Translations under genes and position numbers: made by a program
The notes under the pieces: model-generated
What the model was told of the DNA's origin: nothing
Database searches by the model: none
The model's input: the letters and a program-made list of their open reading frames with translations, nothing else
Shown: positions 7,739 to 15,458 of the stretch, one piece after another
Layout: each line of letters begins with the position of its first letter
How positions within the stretch are numbered: the stretch's first letter is position 1
DNA from: an uncultured Collinsella sp.
Lineage (GTDB): Bacteria > Actinomycetota > Coriobacteriia > Coriobacteriales > Coriobacteriaceae
Direction: 5' to 3'
Assembly (NCBI GenBank): GCA_900545605.1
Contig: UQZL01000020.1
Location: 1-37,634, forward strand
Length of the DNA stretch: 37,634 nucleotides

Positions 7739-8512
7739 ATGTCCGCTCCAAGACGCACTAAGTCTAGTCAGGCACAGCAGGATTTTCAAACTCCTAACAC
7801 TGATGGTGATAACTACCTGGTCGAGCGCGACGGATGGATTGATAAGGCATCGTCGGGCTTCATTACGAACAGTAAGGCCAATCGGCAAATCTATCGCGTC
7901 ATATTGGAGACTCTTTGGCCGAAAGGGTATGGCATACCCGGGCCTATCGTTGGCCGCGAAGAGATCAGGGCTGCGATTGATCGCGCCAAGGGCGGCACAT
8001 ACCACGATCCGTTCAGGCGGTTGCGCGAATTGCAGGGCGATGAGGGGTTTCTAGGCATCATCAAGAATGGGCAGAGGTATCAGCTCATTCATTTGAACAT
8101 CTCACCAAAGAAACGGCCCAGAACATCACTCTCGGCAGATAAATGGAAGATGGTCCTTGGGGCCTACAACAATGTTTGCGCCGTCTGTGGTTGCACGCCC
8201 GATGAGAATGGATTTCAGCAGGATCACAAAGTCCCCCGTGCCCGCGGTGGTACCGATGACCTTACAAATTGGCAGCCACTTTGTGATTCTTGCAATATCG
8301 AAAAGAGCGTCGTCTGCCGAGGATGCCAGAAAGATTGCTCACAATGCGGCTACGCTTTCCCTGAGTTCTATAGGCCGGTTAGGCTGTCGGGACAGACCTG
8401 GCGCGATGTCAATGAGTACTCAGAAAAACATCACCTCGATCCGAGCCAGTTCGTAACCGAGGTGATTTATCATGCCATCTCTATCGAGTACGATAACTCA
8501 ATCTGGCATTGA
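7739..8512 (+). CDS. HNH endonuclease, putative restriction enzyme of a type II system
   Basis: The 257-residue protein starts at the ATG at 7739 (MSAPRRTK), with AAGGTGG 5 bases upstream; an in-frame GTG at 7730 lies inside that site and is less likely. The C-terminal half holds a complete HNH/zinc module: CAVCGC, then DHKVPRARGGTDDLTNWQPL and CDSCN, followed by extra CxxC pairs (CRGCQKDCSQCG). HNH enzymes cut DNA with one metal ion. The gene faces the cytosine methyltransferase and the two stop codons are one base apart, the usual neighbourhood of a cognate restriction enzyme. The N-terminal half probably recognises the target. Base composition is less GC-rich than in the flanking core genes. 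Confidence 0.75.
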   Translation: MSAPRRTKSSQAQQDFQTPNTDGDNYLVERDGWIDKASSGFITNSKANRQIYRVILETLWPKGYGIPGPIVGREEIRAAIDRAKGGTYHDPFRRLRELQGDEGFLGIIKNGQRYQLIHLNISPKKRPRTSLSADKWKMVLGAYNNVCAVCGCTPDENGFQQDHKVPRARGGTDDLTNWQPLCDSCNIEKSVVCRGCQKDCSQCGYAFPEFYRPVRLSGQTWRDVNEYSEKHHLDPSQFVTEVIYHAISIEYDNSIWH

Positions 8513-8513
8513 G

Positions 8514-10112
8514 TTAATCGTTGCTCGGGCGGTATTGCTCCAACCTTTCATCATCTGTTTGAACAAGCGAAATGACGTCTTTTATGGCTAGCCCCAAAGC
8601 CCTGCCTACCAGAGGCGGGATAGCGTTGCCAATTTGCGCATTCCGGGGAACATCGACTCCTCTTGCAGGGCCGTTAAGTGTATAGCGTCCATAGAATTGG
8701 AAGTCGTCAGGGAACGATTGCAGGCGAGCCATCTCCCGGAGAGTTACGACTCGAGGTTTATCGAAATGTATGAGCTCCTCTGGCGCAGTTGTTAGCGTTG
8801 AGCAAGGTTTTTCGAGGTCTAGAACAAACCGCTTGTTTGAGTGACACCCGTTCGCATACAAGAACTCCTTGCTGAGGCGCCCGGGTTGCTGCGTCATATG
8901 CGCCTTGTTGTAGAGCGCAATGAGCTTATCGCTGTGCCGATTGAAGCGATGGCAGGTCGGCACTGCTTGCTTTCGAATATTCTTCCTCATGAGCTTCTGG
9001 TAGGAAGTGCTCGCAGGCAGATACTTGCATGTTTTAAACCTTGGGAATTCTGGGTCTGCCACAAGTTCATCGCCTGAAAGGTCGCTCAGCGCCTCTGCGA
9101 CGTTTACATATCTGCTTGTGGCAAGCCTAAGGTCCTTCCTCTGCTCGATGCAGATAGATGAAAGCAAGTCATCGAGCAAACTCTTGACATCAAGTTTCCC
9201 TGCGTAGTCCTCGGAAATAGCAAGCAGTATTACCCGCTTGCGTATCTGTGGGACACCGAAGTCGGCAGCGTTTATGGTGATTTTCCCGACGCTATAGCCC
9301 AACTCTTTGAGCTTATCGACCGCCTCTTCGGCGACGCTTCTTGTGGTGTTATCGCTTGGACGCAGTACGAACTTTTTCCCAAATCCACCAACGTTTTCCA
9401 CCAGCACGAAGCGTGGCCTGAGTATTCTGGCCATTTCAATTTGTTTAAAAACAAGCAGGTTTCTCGGGTCATTGCCGTTGCGCGCCCCCGCGACGGAGAA
9501 CCCCTGACATGGAGGGCCGCCAGCGAGAAGAGTCACCTCCCCGCTTAGTTCTTTCAGATGCCCTCTCGCGGTATCGTCTGAGAGAACATCGTTAATATCG
9601 TGCGATTCCTTAGTGAGCCATTCAGGCCAATTCTGAAAGTGGCTATAGGGGGAGGTTTCGCTAATTAAATTATGTTCAAAAGTGGAATAGGCCATAGGGT
9701 CTTTCTCAATTGCGAAGATACCCGACCAGCCTGCCCAGCCAAGGCCCAACGATAGGCCTCCACATCCTGAGAATACATCGATATATGACAAGGAGGAGGG
9801 TGCCGGCTCCGAAGGCCTGCTGTCACCTTGAAAAATAACGCCTTCCAACTCTTTCATTTTCTTTATTGCTTGCTTTCCCGTTTCCGTAACAATATAGCCG
9901 CTCTTTTTCCGGTAGGTTGTAAGGCAGTTCGAGTCCTTGAGCGACTTGATCCAACCGTTAATGGTCGCAGGACTGCTCCCGTATGCCTCCGCTATTGCGC
10001 TTTGTGACATCTTGATTGCAGGCCCCTCGGGCGTAGCAGTTTGTTGGGCGTCGAGCCAGCAGAGAAAGCGATACTCTTTTGTGGCGAAAATGCCGGTGCT
10101 CTCTGTTGACAT
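8514..10112 (-). CDS. DNA (cytosine-5) methyltransferase with N-terminal winged-helix domain
   Basis: The 532-residue protein has C5-methyltransferase motifs I (DVFSGCGGLSLGL, 112-124), IV (GGPPCQGFSVAG, catalytic Cys202), VI (VENVGGF), VIII (QIRKRV) and X (GNAIPP). Residues 1-90 form an extra helix-turn-helix/winged-helix module (SQSAIAEAYGSSPATINGWI, then a GYIVTETGKQAIKKM wing), as in methyltransferases that repress their own promoter. The ATG at 10112 follows GGAGGG, and a TATAAT lies at 10159-10164 (read leftward). Together with the convergent HNH gene it makes a likely type II restriction-modification unit. The region is visibly less GC-rich than the surrounding chromosome, pointing to acquisition by transfer. 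Confidence 0.88.
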   Translation of the reverse strand: MSTESTGIFATKEYRFLCWLDAQQTATPEGPAIKMSQSAIAEAYGSSPATINGWIKSLKDSNCLTTYRKKSGYIVTETGKQAIKKMKELEGVIFQGDSRPSEPAPSSLSYIDVFSGCGGLSLGLGWAGWSGIFAIEKDPMAYSTFEHNLISETSPYSHFQNWPEWLTKESHDINDVLSDDTARGHLKELSGEVTLLAGGPPCQGFSVAGARNGNDPRNLLVFKQIEMARILRPRFVLVENVGGFGKKFVLRPSDNTTRSVAEEAVDKLKELGYSVGKITINAADFGVPQIRKRVILLAISEDYAGKLDVKSLLDDLLSSICIEQRKDLRLATSRYVNVAEALSDLSGDELVADPEFPRFKTCKYLPASTSYQKLMRKNIRKQAVPTCHRFNRHSDKLIALYNKAHMTQQPGRLSKEFLYANGCHSNKRFVLDLEKPCSTLTTAPEELIHFDKPRVVTLREMARLQSFPDDFQFYGRYTLNGPARGVDVPRNAQIGNAIPPLVGRALGLAIKDVISLVQTDDERLEQYRPSND

Positions 10113-10158
10113 CTAAAAGCCCTCCACTTGATCCTCTGCCTTTCAAATGCACTAAATT

Positions 10159-10164
10159 ATTATA
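10159..10164 (-). promoter_or_regulatory. -10 element for the methyltransferase gene
   Basis: Read leftward this is a perfect TATAAT about 47 bases before the ATG, in an AT-rich stretch. A TTGAAT lies 14 bases upstream, closer than ideal for a -35 box. Confidence 0.4.
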
Positions 10165-10542
10165 AGAACTTACCGAAGATTCAAGCCCTGTTTTACCGAT
10201 ATAACCGACTGCGAGTCTTCGACCGATGCCAACATGAGTCTGTTCGTGAGGGTGACCTTTAAATTCTTCAAGTAAGACGTATTTGGCATAGATGCTGAAT
10301 CGCGATGTATTCAATCATCGTGTTTTAGCATATAAAAGGCTATAAATTAATCAAAACTACAATGTGTCATAAAGCAGCTGGGCATACTTTGAAAGTTGGT
10401 CCTCACTGCCGTGAACTCTATTCCCAAGCGGGCGAACCTTGCGCTATTTGCAATATCCCCAGTTGTCTTGCCTTATGAATTACGTCATCTAAAACCTGGC
10501 TTTTCATAACCGATTGACCACTCGAATAGTGAAATTTGTCAG

Positions 10543-10596
10543 CCGAGGCGGGCGTTAGATGCTGCTGCATGAAGTGCTATCCAGCACCCGCCTCGG
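10543..10596 (-). terminator. Hairpin downstream of the subtilase gene
   Basis: CCGAGGCGGG (10543-10552) pairs perfectly with CCCGCCTCGG (10587-10596). It sits about 50 bases past the stop of the leftward subtilase gene, and leftward it is followed by CTGACAAATTT, a poor T tract. It is probably the transcript end of the ATPase-protease pair. The remaining 10113-10540 holds only the methyltransferase promoter and AT-rich DNA with no gene I can support. Confidence 0.45.
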
Positions 10597-10646
10597 ACAA
10601 TTAGGCCGCACTCGAATCCGAGCATGAACGCTGCAAGACCGGCGCA

Positions 10647-12902
10647 CTAGTCTTCAAAGTCGATTTCAACCTCGGCGGCCTCATATATCTGGTTGATCAC
10701 GTCGATGTCGATGCGGTTTACTATCCACCCTCGCAGCGAGCAGCGTTGCACGAACTCCTCGATGCGGTTCACGTTGTACATCTCTCGTAGAGTGACAACG
10801 ACTGCAAACCTGATTCCATCTCCAGCACCAGGCTTGTTGCGCTCCTTCTTGCGCAGCATAATGCCCCATTGCGGGTTGTCGTAGGCTTTGCGCGGGGCGA
10901 ACCGGGACTTGAACACGTCGCCGATGTGCTTGACGTTGTCCCACTTGCGGTAGAGCGCACGTGCTTCCGCTTCATAGACTTGGGAACCTTCGTCTCCCTG
11001 GACGTTTTTGTCCAGGGATTTGATCCCTTTACCCTTGATGCGTCCGAAATGGAGGTCGATCTCTGTGGTGGTGTAATCGACGCCTTGGCTCCTGTGGCAT
11101 TCCGGGAAGTAGCAGAGCGTGGCCCGCGCCATGAACGGATACCTGCCGTCGTTCATGGGAATCGGTATACCGTAGTTGTAGGTCTCATAGCTGTCGATTG
11201 CGCCCGAGAGGATGAATCGAATCTCGTTGTTGGGCGTGCCGATTATGTCCTCAATACTGATAGGCGGAACGCCGTACCCCCTTGTATTGGATAGACCGCC
11301 CTCACCCCATCCATAGGCCGAGTCGATGAGAAGCGCCTTGGCCTCCTCCCTCGTGAGTCGAGCCTTATAAATCAGAAAGGCGAGCTTTCGTGCGATCCAC
11401 GGGGCGGCGAAAGACGTACCCCAGTCACGCACGAGGGCGAAAGGCGCCGCCACAACGAGCCCGTCCTCCTTGGTGCCGCCGTAGTAGCTTATGTCGGGCT
11501 TGCCGAAGAACGACAAGACCGGCCCGTGGCGCGAGTAGATTGCTGGCGCACAGTCGCGTCCCACCGAGTTAACCACCACGGAATTGATTGAATCCGCCGG
11601 CGATCCAACGCGCTTTGTCTCCTCTCCGTTTTCGAGATTCGTTCCCGATACCACAAACACCACGTCGTATTTCGCCTGCAGCTCATCAAGGATCGACGCG
11701 ACCGGAGAAATTGAGTTTTCCGGGCATTCCGAGGCGGTGCCGAGCGACAGGTTCCAAACCTTAATGCTCAGATTTGCCTCGATTATCCTCTTGACGTCGC
11801 GCATAACGGTAAGCGAGTTCAGCTTCTCGCCGTCGGTGATGCCGAAGTGCTTGACGCGGAAACGGCCGCAGCCGTCGTCTAGCTCGGGGTTGAGCGAGGG
11901 GCCATCGACGATGATGGAGGAAACCTGCGTCCCGTGGGCCACGTCGTTGTTGCAGTCGCGTTTCTCGGTCATACAGTCCTGGTAATCAACCCACGCGCTA
12001 AAATATGCGTTCTCGTTGAATAGCGTATCGATAACGCCGACGACTGGCTCTCCGTCCGGATCGGGAATCGAGGGCGGTAGCGGCAAACGCGCCTCGTATT
12101 CCCTATAGGCCCTCTCGCCCCAGAGTTTCGCTAGGTCAGTGTCGGCGAAGTTGACCGTAGACATGGCGACGAGGTAGGGCGCTTCGCGACGAAGCCGCTC
12201 ATATTGGTCGGGATACAAGCGAACGCAGTTCTCAAAGACCTGTCCGCTGTCCAGCGCGGGTATGACTCGGCTTAGCAGCTCGTATGTATCCGTCCCAGTA
12301 TCGTATATGGTGACGAAGGCGTCGTCGTTCTTGTACGCATCATCGATTGTGTCGGTGTAATAGAAATTAACGAGGTAATGGGCATCGCGAATGATTTGCG
12401 CGAAGGCCGTTTTTGAGATTGACGCTCCGTAAGCGTCGAACTTTTCTTTGTCGAGCTGCGACAGCTCCTTGCTGCCTATCACGCCGTTTGGGTAATTTCG
12501 CCGCAGGATGCCTATACAGGTGCCCAGCTCCTCTACCGTCTTGTCCAGCGTCTGCGGGGCAACGCGGTATGTGATGATGTGGCGGGGGTTATTCCCCGCG
12601 CTTCCAGGTATCTGCTCGAACCTTGCGCCGACAATGGAGTCACTTGCGTTGTCACTGCTTCGCGCCAGGAGCCTCCTGCAACGATTACTCTTAGCCACGG
12701 TCGATTTATAACGAGCATTAATTAGGTAGTCGATGCCGAGTTGCTGGCGCTTCCAATAGTTCCTGCACTCGACAAGATCGGCCTTTAGACCTTCAAGCTC
12801 GTCAGCAGAAACGGATTGCCCATTTGGGAGCGACGGCGGGCCGGGAGGCATTGCCCCCTTGCGCTCATAAGAGCCCTTCAGTTCGAGAATAGCGTTGCTC
12901 AT
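10647..12902 (-). CDS. ietS: Subtilisin-like (S8) serine protease of an IetAS-type defence pair
   Basis: The 751-residue protein has an N-terminal helical region of about 280 residues with no known motif, then an S8 peptidase domain. All catalytic elements are present: Asp292 (VVGVIDTL), His323 (AHGTQVSSI), oxyanion Asn422 (VSGTN) and Ser497 (WGTSFAAP). A C-terminal region of about 220 residues follows. No signal peptide is seen, so it should act in the cytoplasm, which is unusual for a subtilase and typical of defence proteases. Its ATG comes 3 bases after the stop of the AAA ATPase gene. The pairing matches IetAS, described as an anti-phage system from systematic defence screens; assignment here rests on architecture. 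Confidence 0.82.
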   Translation of the reverse strand: MSNAILELKGSYERKGAMPPGPPSLPNGQSVSADELEGLKADLVECRNYWKRQQLGIDYLINARYKSTVAKSNRCRRLLARSSDNASDSIVGARFEQIPGSAGNNPRHIITYRVAPQTLDKTVEELGTCIGILRRNYPNGVIGSKELSQLDKEKFDAYGASISKTAFAQIIRDAHYLVNFYYTDTIDDAYKNDDAFVTIYDTGTDTYELLSRVIPALDSGQVFENCVRLYPDQYERLRREAPYLVAMSTVNFADTDLAKLWGERAYREYEARLPLPPSIPDPDGEPVVGVIDTLFNENAYFSAWVDYQDCMTEKRDCNNDVAHGTQVSSIIVDGPSLNPELDDGCGRFRVKHFGITDGEKLNSLTVMRDVKRIIEANLSIKVWNLSLGTASECPENSISPVASILDELQAKYDVVFVVSGTNLENGEETKRVGSPADSINSVVVNSVGRDCAPAIYSRHGPVLSFFGKPDISYYGGTKEDGLVVAAPFALVRDWGTSFAAPWIARKLAFLIYKARLTREEAKALLIDSAYGWGEGGLSNTRGYGVPPISIEDIIGTPNNEIRFILSGAIDSYETYNYGIPIPMNDGRYPFMARATLCYFPECHRSQGVDYTTTEIDLHFGRIKGKGIKSLDKNVQGDEGSQVYEAEARALYRKWDNVKHIGDVFKSRFAPRKAYDNPQWGIMLRKKERNKPGAGDGIRFAVVVTLREMYNVNRIEEFVQRCSLRGWIVNRIDIDVINQIYEAAEVEIDFED

Positions 12903-12905
12903 CGT

Positions 12906-13940
12906 CTAACCTTTCAGCTCGCGCGAAAGAGTGCTGATCGGCGTGCCCGTCAGCGTCTCTATCTCGCGCATGGAGAAGCCCTGCTCGCGGAGGCTCTTGG
13001 CGTCGGGAACTACGTTGCCCGTCGCAGCCTTGTAAAGGCGGCGCATGTAGTCGAACGGCTCGCCTGGATTGCTGAAAGCAATCGCCGTTTTGATGAGGTT
13101 TGAGAGCTCAGCAGGATACAGCACCTCGTCCATAAGCCGCATTATCTTGTTGAATAGGCGCACATCTTTCCCGGCAAAGCGGAACTTGGCTAGATGCACG
13201 TTGAGCAGCGTGGTCGCTACCTCGAGGAGGTCATCTCGGGTGTACCTGCCGAAGTCGATCACGGAATCAAACCGACGAATCATCGCCTTGTCGAGCGTTC
13301 CGTACATGTTGGTCGTGGCGATGAGCACGACTTGCGTGTTCATACTGTCCAACTCGCGGAGGAACGTGGACGTCGCGCGTCCCATCTCGCGGACATCGTG
13401 GCTGTTGTTCCTGTCCATCGCAAGGGCGTCGATTTCGTCGAAGAGCACGACGATTCTGCCCGGGTTGGCAAACCCGTTGATCTCGCGGAAGAGAGTCGTG
13501 ATGTTCTTGCTTGTCTGTCCGAGCTTGCTGTCGATGACCTCGCTAAAGTCGACGACAAACAAATCCCTCTCAAGGATTCGGGCGACATGCTTGGCCGTTT
13601 CGGTCTTGCCTGTGCCGGGAGGTCCTTGGAACAGGAACTTATTGATGCCCGCGTCATGGCCGACTGCATTTATGATTCCCTTCACGTCCTCAGAAATGAC
13701 CTCTGGGAGAGGGAGGGGCGAGCGGGAGTAGTCCATTCTCCTGAGGAAATGGCCCACGCCGCCGCTTGTCTGTGGGACAAAGGTATTCGCGTCCGAAAGA
13801 AGGGCGAGGACGTATTCTGCGAGCTCGGTGTCGCCGGCCCGATCGAAGTCATGGGCGATCTCTATGGCCTCCTGACGAAAGCCGTAGTTGTTGTCCTCCA
13901 CATGGTATTTAATAAGGTTCAGTACATTCCTCTTCTTCAT
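12906..13940 (-). CDS. ietA: AAA+ ATPase of an IetAS-type defence pair
   Basis: The 344-residue protein has one central AAA+ module: Walker A GPPGTGKT (106-113), Walker B VVLFDEID (164-171), sensor 1 in IATTN (Asn211) and arginine-finger candidates at IRRFD (222-223). Residues 1-90 form a small helical domain and the C-terminus (EIETLTGTPISTLSRELKG) looks like a helix-turn-helix. The start follows GGAG at 9 bases. It is transcribed before the protease gene with a 3-base gap. By analogy with other ATPase-protease defence pairs it would sense invasion or unfold and present substrates to the protease; that mechanism is inference. Confidence 0.82.
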   Translation of the reverse strand: MKKRNVLNLIKYHVEDNNYGFRQEAIEIAHDFDRAGDTELAEYVLALLSDANTFVPQTSGGVGHFLRRMDYSRSPLPLPEVISEDVKGIINAVGHDAGINKFLFQGPPGTGKTETAKHVARILERDLFVVDFSEVIDSKLGQTSKNITTLFREINGFANPGRIVVLFDEIDALAMDRNNSHDVREMGRATSTFLRELDSMNTQVVLIATTNMYGTLDKAMIRRFDSVIDFGRYTRDDLLEVATTLLNVHLAKFRFAGKDVRLFNKIMRLMDEVLYPAELSNLIKTAIAFSNPGEPFDYMRRLYKAATGNVVPDAKSLREQGFSMREIETLTGTPISTLSRELKG

Positions 13941-13984
13941 TTTCCATTTCTCCAGACACTATCCGCCCCATAATGGCACTTTCT

Positions 13985-14013
13985 AGTATAGAACAAAACC
14001 AACAGAATTGGAA
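13985..14013 (-). promoter_or_regulatory. Promoter of the ATPase-protease operon
   Basis: Read leftward, TTCCAA (14008-14013) is followed after exactly 17 bases by TATACT (13985-13990), about 44 bases before the ATPase ATG. The -10 is strong and the -35 moderate. It lies next to the divergent promoter at 14020-14049, so both directions share a short control region. Confidence 0.5.
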
Positions 14014-14019
14014 TAGAGA

Positions 14020-14049
14020 TTGACTTTTTAAGCCGAGCGGTGCTACCCT
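14020..14049 (+). promoter_or_regulatory. Divergent promoter of the micro-ORF pair
   Basis: TTGACT (14020-14025) is followed by an 18-base spacer and TACCCT (14044-14049), with TGC directly before the -10 as in extended -10 promoters. The following sequence can fold into a small hairpin (CGAA/TTCG stem) ahead of the first ribosome site. Confidence 0.5.
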
Positions 14050-14110
14050 CGAATCGGTTCGGGGCACCACGAGCCAACCTGTCCGTTGCCAGCCGTAGGG
14101 AGGTGATTGT

Positions 14111-14236
14111 ATGGCACGGCATCACAGCCCCAAGCTCAGCAAAGCCGCCGCTGTTCTGGCGAGCGGCAAGTCGAGCCCTCGGGCCAAGTCGCAAGCCGGC
14201 AAAACGCTGGCAGACCACAAGCGCCGCATGCATTAA
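14111..14236 (+). CDS. 41-residue basic small protein
   Basis: A short frame, MARHHSPKLSKAAAVLASGK...RRMH, begins at an ATG preceded by GGGAGGTGATTGT, one of the best ribosome sites in the window. The product is strongly basic and contains AAAVLASGKSSPRAKSQAGK, resembling small proteins I recall near mobile and defence loci with an A-xx-L-x-S...AKSxAGxxL pattern; I cannot name a family. It is followed 33 bases later by a second micro-ORF with an equally strong site, and both diverge from the IetAS-like pair. Real translation is likely; the function is unknown. Confidence 0.6.
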   Translation: MARHHSPKLSKAAAVLASGKSSPRAKSQAGKTLADHKRRMH

Positions 14237-14269
14237 GTGGCACGCAGCATCCTGAAGGAGGTGATGAAG

Positions 14270-14374
14270 ATGGCATATGTTCGAGTGCGAATCCCGAAGT
14301 ACCGAGTTACCAAGACCGGGCGAATCGTAAAGACCGGAACAATCACGCGATACGTCCATGTTAAAAGGAAGTAG
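14270..14374 (+). CDS. 34-residue very basic small protein
   Basis: The frame MAYVRVRIPKYRVTKTGRIV...VHVKRK begins after AAGGAGGTGATGAAG, a near-perfect ribosome site. About a third of the residues are Lys or Arg and the alternating pattern (VRVRIPKY, YVHVKRK) suggests beta strands able to bind nucleic acid. It is the second gene of a two-cistron unit and ends directly at a hairpin. I recognise no family. An antisense frame (13937-14503) has no ribosome site and is not supported. Confidence 0.6.
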   Translation: MAYVRVRIPKYRVTKTGRIVKTGTITRYVHVKRK

Positions 14375-14446
14375 AGCCCCAATGCGCAATTGAGGCTCCA
14401 CTCGGAACGGAGCGGGGGTGTAGTTTAGCGGCTTGCCCCCGCTCCG
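14374..14446 (+). terminator. Two hairpins ending the micro-ORF transcript
   Basis: GAGCC-c-CAAT (14374-14383) pairs with ATTG-a-GGCTC (14389-14398), starting on the last base of the stop codon. A perfect 11-bp stem CGGAGCGGGGG/CCCCCGCTCCG follows (14408-14418 with 14436-14446). No T run follows either. 14447-14604 shows no gene. Confidence 0.5.
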
Positions 14447-14604
14447 CATATTCGCAAAGGTTAGCGCAGTTCTATCCGTGCCGCAATTCTGCATTATCGT
14501 CACAAGGTGAGCGGGTGGCTATCACAAATACGTTGCTTAGAACAGGGCACTGCCACATTCCAGCAAACCAATCCGAATCCTCGCTTGGTCGGGAGATAGT
14601 CCAA

Positions 14605-15381
14605 TTACCCCTTAAACACCATATCGTTGTGGTATTCAATAAACTCAGCTCGTGGGACAAATCGCTTCGGAAGCGTAATTGGCTTTCCGTTGTAGCGCCA
14701 CAAATACTCATCCTCAGGTGTTTCATGTCCGACCACACCGGACACCACTATCTTTAGGTCCTTCGTAATGGTAATTAGCCCCCGATCGAACGCCTTATCG
14801 TGCAATGCGTTCAAGAGCAATCCATTGTCGGGGGCAAGTCGCTCCGTTTTTGGATCAGAGACAATCCAGGGCTTGATATGGCTAGCAACCAACAGAGCCT
14901 TGTTTGATAGCCCCGTCAAGCAGCATCTTGAATCGTAATTGACGAGCAAGGTATTTCGAAAGAACTCCTGGTTCACCCGCATCGAAACGATTGCTTCGCG
15001 CTCTTTGCCCTCTGGCAAATCAAAGCCAATCGTCTCTTTCAACTCATCGCTTAGCGGTTCTTCAAAATCGAATCGATTGAGGAACACCTCGGTCGCTTCC
15101 TCGACGAGCTCATCGCCAGCAGAGGAATACTCAACCCAAACCATCTCATCCATTTTGCTCGCATGGGTCATTCCAACCTTGCCGCGAGCGCGTCGACGCT
15201 CATCGAAAGATGCAAGATTCCAGATTTTTAGAGCGACTGCGTTCGGCGTTCTGCCAATGGCCTTAGCTAACGCCTGGACGTCCTCGCCTGTTTTATCAAC
15301 CTTTTTTGATGGTAGGGCGAGGTACAAAAACAGAGCCGCAAGGGTTTCTTCCCTCGACCATTTGTCTCCACGGCCTGCCAT
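14605..15381 (-). CDS. HNH_2-type endonuclease
   Basis: The 258-residue protein is read from the ATG at 15381 (MAGRGDKWSREE), with GAGGAGC 6 bases upstream; an in-frame ATG at 15402 lacks a site. The C-terminal half shows the HNH_2 pattern: CCLTGL, LVASHIKPW, RLAPDNGLLLNALHDKAFD. The N-terminal part contains a SANT/Myb-like helical region (WSREETLAALFLYLALPSKK) that recurs in such nucleases and probably binds DNA. It lies 77 bases downstream of the Abi_2 gene in the same direction and may share its transcript. Stand-alone HNH_2 nucleases are common in defence islands; the target is unknown. Confidence 0.75.
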   Translation of the reverse strand: MAGRGDKWSREETLAALFLYLALPSKKVDKTGEDVQALAKAIGRTPNAVALKIWNLASFDERRRARGKVGMTHASKMDEMVWVEYSSAGDELVEEATEVFLNRFDFEEPLSDELKETIGFDLPEGKEREAIVSMRVNQEFFRNTLLVNYDSRCCLTGLSNKALLVASHIKPWIVSDPKTERLAPDNGLLLNALHDKAFDRGLITITKDLKIVVSGVVGHETPEDEYLWRYNGKPITLPKRFVPRAEFIEYHNDMVFKG

Positions 15382-15458
15382 GTTTGCTCCTCGCCCGCGC
15401 ACCGCTCACGTAATAGGTCCAGGATAATCCCGCGGGGGACCGCACTCGCTGCCTTTTC

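Noticed and set aside
14414..14440. tRNA-like start GGGGGTGTAGTTTAGCGG
   Set aside because: It resembles the 5' acceptor and D arm of a tRNA, but no anticodon arm, T arm or pairing 3' acceptor follows; it is part of a hairpin. An old tRNA fragment cannot be excluded.
13937..14503. Leftward 188-codon frame over the micro-ORF region
   Set aside because: It lacks a ribosome site and any family pattern, while the opposite strand has two short ORFs with excellent sites.
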